DNA of 64,000 nt. Source: Streptomyces sp. HNM0575 (GTDB lineage Bacteria > Actinomycetota > Actinomycetes > Streptomycetales > Streptomycetaceae). The stretch lies in contig NZ_JAASAG010000013.1 of assembly GCF_012726265.1 (NCBI RefSeq), positions 1 to 64,000 of the forward strand. Reading direction: 5' to 3'. The notes under the pieces were generated by a model that made no database searches, was not told the DNA's origin, and saw only the letters and a program-made list of their open reading frames with translations. The translations under genes and the position numbers were made by a program. Shown piece by piece: positions 61,804-64,000 of the stretch; position 1 is the first letter of the stretch, and each line of letters begins with the position of its first letter.

Positions 61804-63821
61804 AGCAGACCGACCGGCGTGAGGTACCCGATGGGCAGCGCGATGTCCGCGAAGACGGCGAGCGCAGCCAGCACACCAGTCGTGCACACCGTGTATACGA
61901 CGATCGCCCACCAGCGCATCTGCGCCACCCGGCGCAGGAAGACGGGCAGGAAGACCAGCGCCGCGAGCAGCACGCCCAGTACGTACGTGAGCGCCACGAA
62001 ACCCACGAGCCAGCCGAACGACCGCAGCACGGCCCGCCATTCGGCCGCCCACTCCTCCTGCTGCGCCGGATCCCTCGGCTCCGCCCTGCGCAGCGCGCGT
62101 ACACCCGCGACGAGTGCGCCCGCCGCCATCGCCGCTCCGACCACCGTGACGAGCCCCGGTACGAGCCTTGCCTGGCTGCTGTATCCGCGGGAGATCACGA
62201 ACGCGGCCACGAACACCGCGAGGAACACCGCCGGAACCACGACGCCCCAGATCCGCGGCGGCGTCGGCCCGCCCTCGCCCTCGTCGTCGTCCGGCAGGGC
62301 GGAGGCCTCGTCGCCCGCCTCGGGGTCCTGGGCACGGGCGCGCCGGGCGCGGGCCTCACGGACCTTCTTCACCAGGGAGAAGACGGTCGGCACCACGAGA
62401 ACGCCGAAGAGGATCAGCACCCAGGGCCGTACGACCCACTGGTCGAACGAGTAGAGATTGGCCGTCAGGAAGTAGTAGCGCTCCATCGGCAGGCTCAGCA
62501 CGAAGCCGATCAGGAACGGCGCCCGTGGAATCCCGCACGCCTTCATCACCCAGCCCAAGGCCCCCAGCAGCAGCATGATCTGGAGCAGCGCGATCTGCTC
62601 GGACTCCTGGAAGCCGGCGGTGAACAGGATGACCACGAGTCCCCCGGCCAGCACCGGGAACCGTACGAAGCTGAGCTTCGCCAGCGGCCTGCTCAGCAGG
62701 AAGCAGGCGGCCGCCCCCAGGATGCTCGCGAGCGCGAACGACCAGATGATCGTGTAGACGATGTCCAGATCCTTGGTGATGATCCGCGGACCGGGCTCGA
62801 TGTTGAAGGCGAGCAGCGCGCCCAGCAGCAGGGCCGCCGGCGCACCGCCCGGGATCCCGAAGAGCAGGGTGGGGATCAAGTCCCCTGCCTCGACCGAGTT
62901 GTTGGCGCTCTCCGGGGCGATGATCCCCCGTGGATCGCCCTTCCCGAAGGTCTTCTTGGGCTCCTTGCGCGTGGTCGCACGCGCCTGCCCGTACGCCATC
63001 CATGTGCCCGCCGTGGCACCGAGACCGGGCAGCACGCCCGCCCACATCCCGACGAGCGCACCGCGCAGCACATGGCGCCAGTGGTGCACCACGTCGCGCA
63101 GTCCGGTGCGCCATCCGCTGCCCAGTCCCGAACCGGTGGCGACGCTGGAGCGGCTGCCGACGAGCGTGACGATCTCGGCGATGCCGAAGATGCCGAGGGC
63201 GACGGCGACGAGGTCCAGCCCCTCGGAGAGGAAGAGCGAGCCGAAGGTGAAGCGGTAGTCGGCCGCGGCCGGTGCCGCGCCTATGCCCCCGAGCAGCAGC
63301 CCGAACGCCCCCGCGAGCATGCCCTTGACCATGTTGCCCCGCGAGAGCACCGCGGTCAGCGAGACCCCGAGCAGGGTCAGCATGAACAGTTCCGGCGCGC
63401 CGAAGCTGAGCACCAGCGGACGCGCCACGGGTATCGACAGCGTCAGCCCCAGCGCACCCAGCAGCCCGCCGATCATCGACGACAGGAACGCCACGGACAG
63501 CGCCCGCGCGCCCTGCCCCTGCTTCGCCATCTGGTGCCCGTCGAGCATCAGCACGCTCGCGGACGCCGAACCGGGGATGCCCAGCAGTACGGACGCGATC
63601 GTGTCCGAGGTGTGCACGACCGCCACGGCGCCGATGATCAGCGCCAGCGCCTGGGTCGGGTCGAGCGCGAAGACGAACGGCAGCAGCATGGCGACCGCGC
63701 CGGTGCCGCCGAGCCCGGGGATCATGCCGATGACCAGGCCGGAGGCGACGCCCAGCAGCAGGAATATCAAGTTCGACAGGGCGAAGAGGTTGCCCAGCGC
63801 GCTGAACGCGGCTTCCAGCAT
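61800..63821 (-). CDS. tctA: Tripartite tricarboxylate transporter TctA-TctB fusion
   Basis: 673 residues from ATG 63821, with AAAGG 8 bases upstream. Residues 1-500 are TctA with about 12 membrane helices: SGLVIGMIPGLGGTGAVAML carries the signature P-G-L-G-G, and ALIIGAVAVVHTSDTIASVL plus LGIPGSASASVLMLDGHQMA follow. A second such loop, GVLPGLGATAGTWMAYGQAR and LLFGIPGGAPAALLLGALLA, completes the pseudo-symmetric pair. After an acidic linker (DPEAGDEASALPDDDEGEGG), residues 525-673 are a four-helix TctB. TctA and TctB are normally separate. The soluble binder TctC is not in this window and may lie to the right. Citrate-like acids are the usual cargo. Confidence 0.9.
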   Translation of the reverse strand: MLEAAFSALGNLFALSNLIFLLLGVASGLVIGMIPGLGGTGAVAMLLPFVFALDPTQALALIIGAVAVVHTSDTIASVLLGIPGSASASVLMLDGHQMAKQGQGARALSVAFLSSMIGGLLGALGLTLSIPVARPLVLSFGAPELFMLTLLGVSLTAVLSRGNMVKGMLAGAFGLLLGGIGAAPAAADYRFTFGSLFLSEGLDLVAVALGIFGIAEIVTLVGSRSSVATGSGLGSGWRTGLRDVVHHWRHVLRGALVGMWAGVLPGLGATAGTWMAYGQARATTRKEPKKTFGKGDPRGIIAPESANNSVEAGDLIPTLLFGIPGGAPAALLLGALLAFNIEPGPRIITKDLDIVYTIIWSFALASILGAAACFLLSRPLAKLSFVRFPVLAGGLVVILFTAGFQESEQIALLQIMLLLGALGWVMKACGIPRAPFLIGFVLSLPMERYYFLTANLYSFDQWVVRPWVLILFGVLVVPTVFSLVKKVREARARRARAQDPEAGDEASALPDDDEGEGGPTPPRIWGVVVPAVFLAVFVAAFVISRGYSSQARLVPGLVTVVGAAMAAGALVAGVRALRRAEPRDPAQQEEWAAEWRAVLRSFGWLVGFVALTYVLGVLLAALVFLPVFLRRVAQMRWWAIVVYTVCTTGVLAALAVFADIALPIGYLTPVGLL

Positions 63822-64000
63822 CGATCAGACCTTTCGGTGTGCCGCTCCGGTTTCGCGAGTTCGCCGGACCGTCCGGCACGGGGCGCCGCGCCGGGCGCTC
63901 CGCACCGGATGTCCGGTGACGGATGACGGATGACGGATAGCAGGTGTCAGATGACGGACGACAGGCGTCGGATGACAGATGGCAGATGACAGATTTCGTC
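63822..64000. repeat. GGATGAC repeat spacer upstream of tctA
   Basis: GGATGAC and close relatives (AGATGAC, GGCAGATGAC) recur from about 63919 to 63990. The window ends in this repeat. A tctC gene may follow, but I see none of it here. Confidence 0.45.

Overview
The window reads as Streptomyces or a very close actinomycete. It has very high G+C, many GTG starts, strong purine-rich ribosome binding sites, Tat and lipoprotein exports, a pair of SigB/SigF-type sigma factors and almost no TTA codons. Most features look chromosomal, but the left edge and several gene fragments record insertion and decay.

Left part (1-9.6 kb): two 3' remnants of IS110-type transposases are followed by the 3' half of a tRNA-Ser(CGA) with its own terminator. 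This looks like an attachment-site scar. Next come a Tat-exported beta-helix protein, a truncated LanC-like gene and an unusual three-gene unit (4.3-8.9 kb): a winged-helix-like protein, a P-loop ATPase and a membrane-anchored type-I periplasmic-binding-protein sensor. A hemerythrin gene closes the part.

9.8-20.9 kb: a 54-residue membrane peptide, two sigma factors in tandem, a small membrane protein, then a MarR regulator with two matching TTGC-N5-GCAA boxes in front of it. The MarR gene precedes a drug exporter that carries extra carboxypeptidase-regulatory-like repeats, and then a YceI protein with one such repeat. Two cell-wall hydrolases (amidase, M23) and a methyltransferase follow.

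20.9-35 kb: a TOPRIM protein, an SDR with an AraC regulator, an aldo/keto reductase opposite a frameshifted XRE regulator, and a kaiB-kaiC-PAS/PP2C operon with overlapping genes. Then come an exonuclease-BRCT-TerD fusion, an XRE-TPR regulator, and a 44-codon peptide whose stop lies 1 bp before an isoaspartyl-methyltransferase-like gene. That last pair is the best candidate for an undescribed small peptide-modification system. Two intact tRNA genes (Arg-ACG, Ser-GCT) end the part.

35-53.4 kb: a 1377-residue PAS/receiver protein with degenerate kinase motifs, an acyl-CoA ligase, a SigE-family sigma factor, secreted and membrane proteins, then a divergent alpha-glucoside locus (binding protein and two permeases against a LacI regulator and a GH13 alpha-glucosidase).

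53.4-64 kb: cupin and Gfo/Idh fragments, a GNAT acetyltransferase, and a tricarboxylate-type catabolic locus: an iron-type alcohol dehydrogenase, an isocitrate/isopropylmalate dehydrogenase homologue, a tricarballylate-dehydrogenase-like flavoprotein, a GntR regulator, a TctA-TctB fusion transporter and an AbrB-type membrane protein split into two overlapping genes. Arrays of GTATAC palindromes sit in two spacers of this locus.

Four reading frames are broken by what looks like one extra C or G (about 5300, 25815, 27177, 53543). Either these genes are decaying or the assembly has homopolymer errors.
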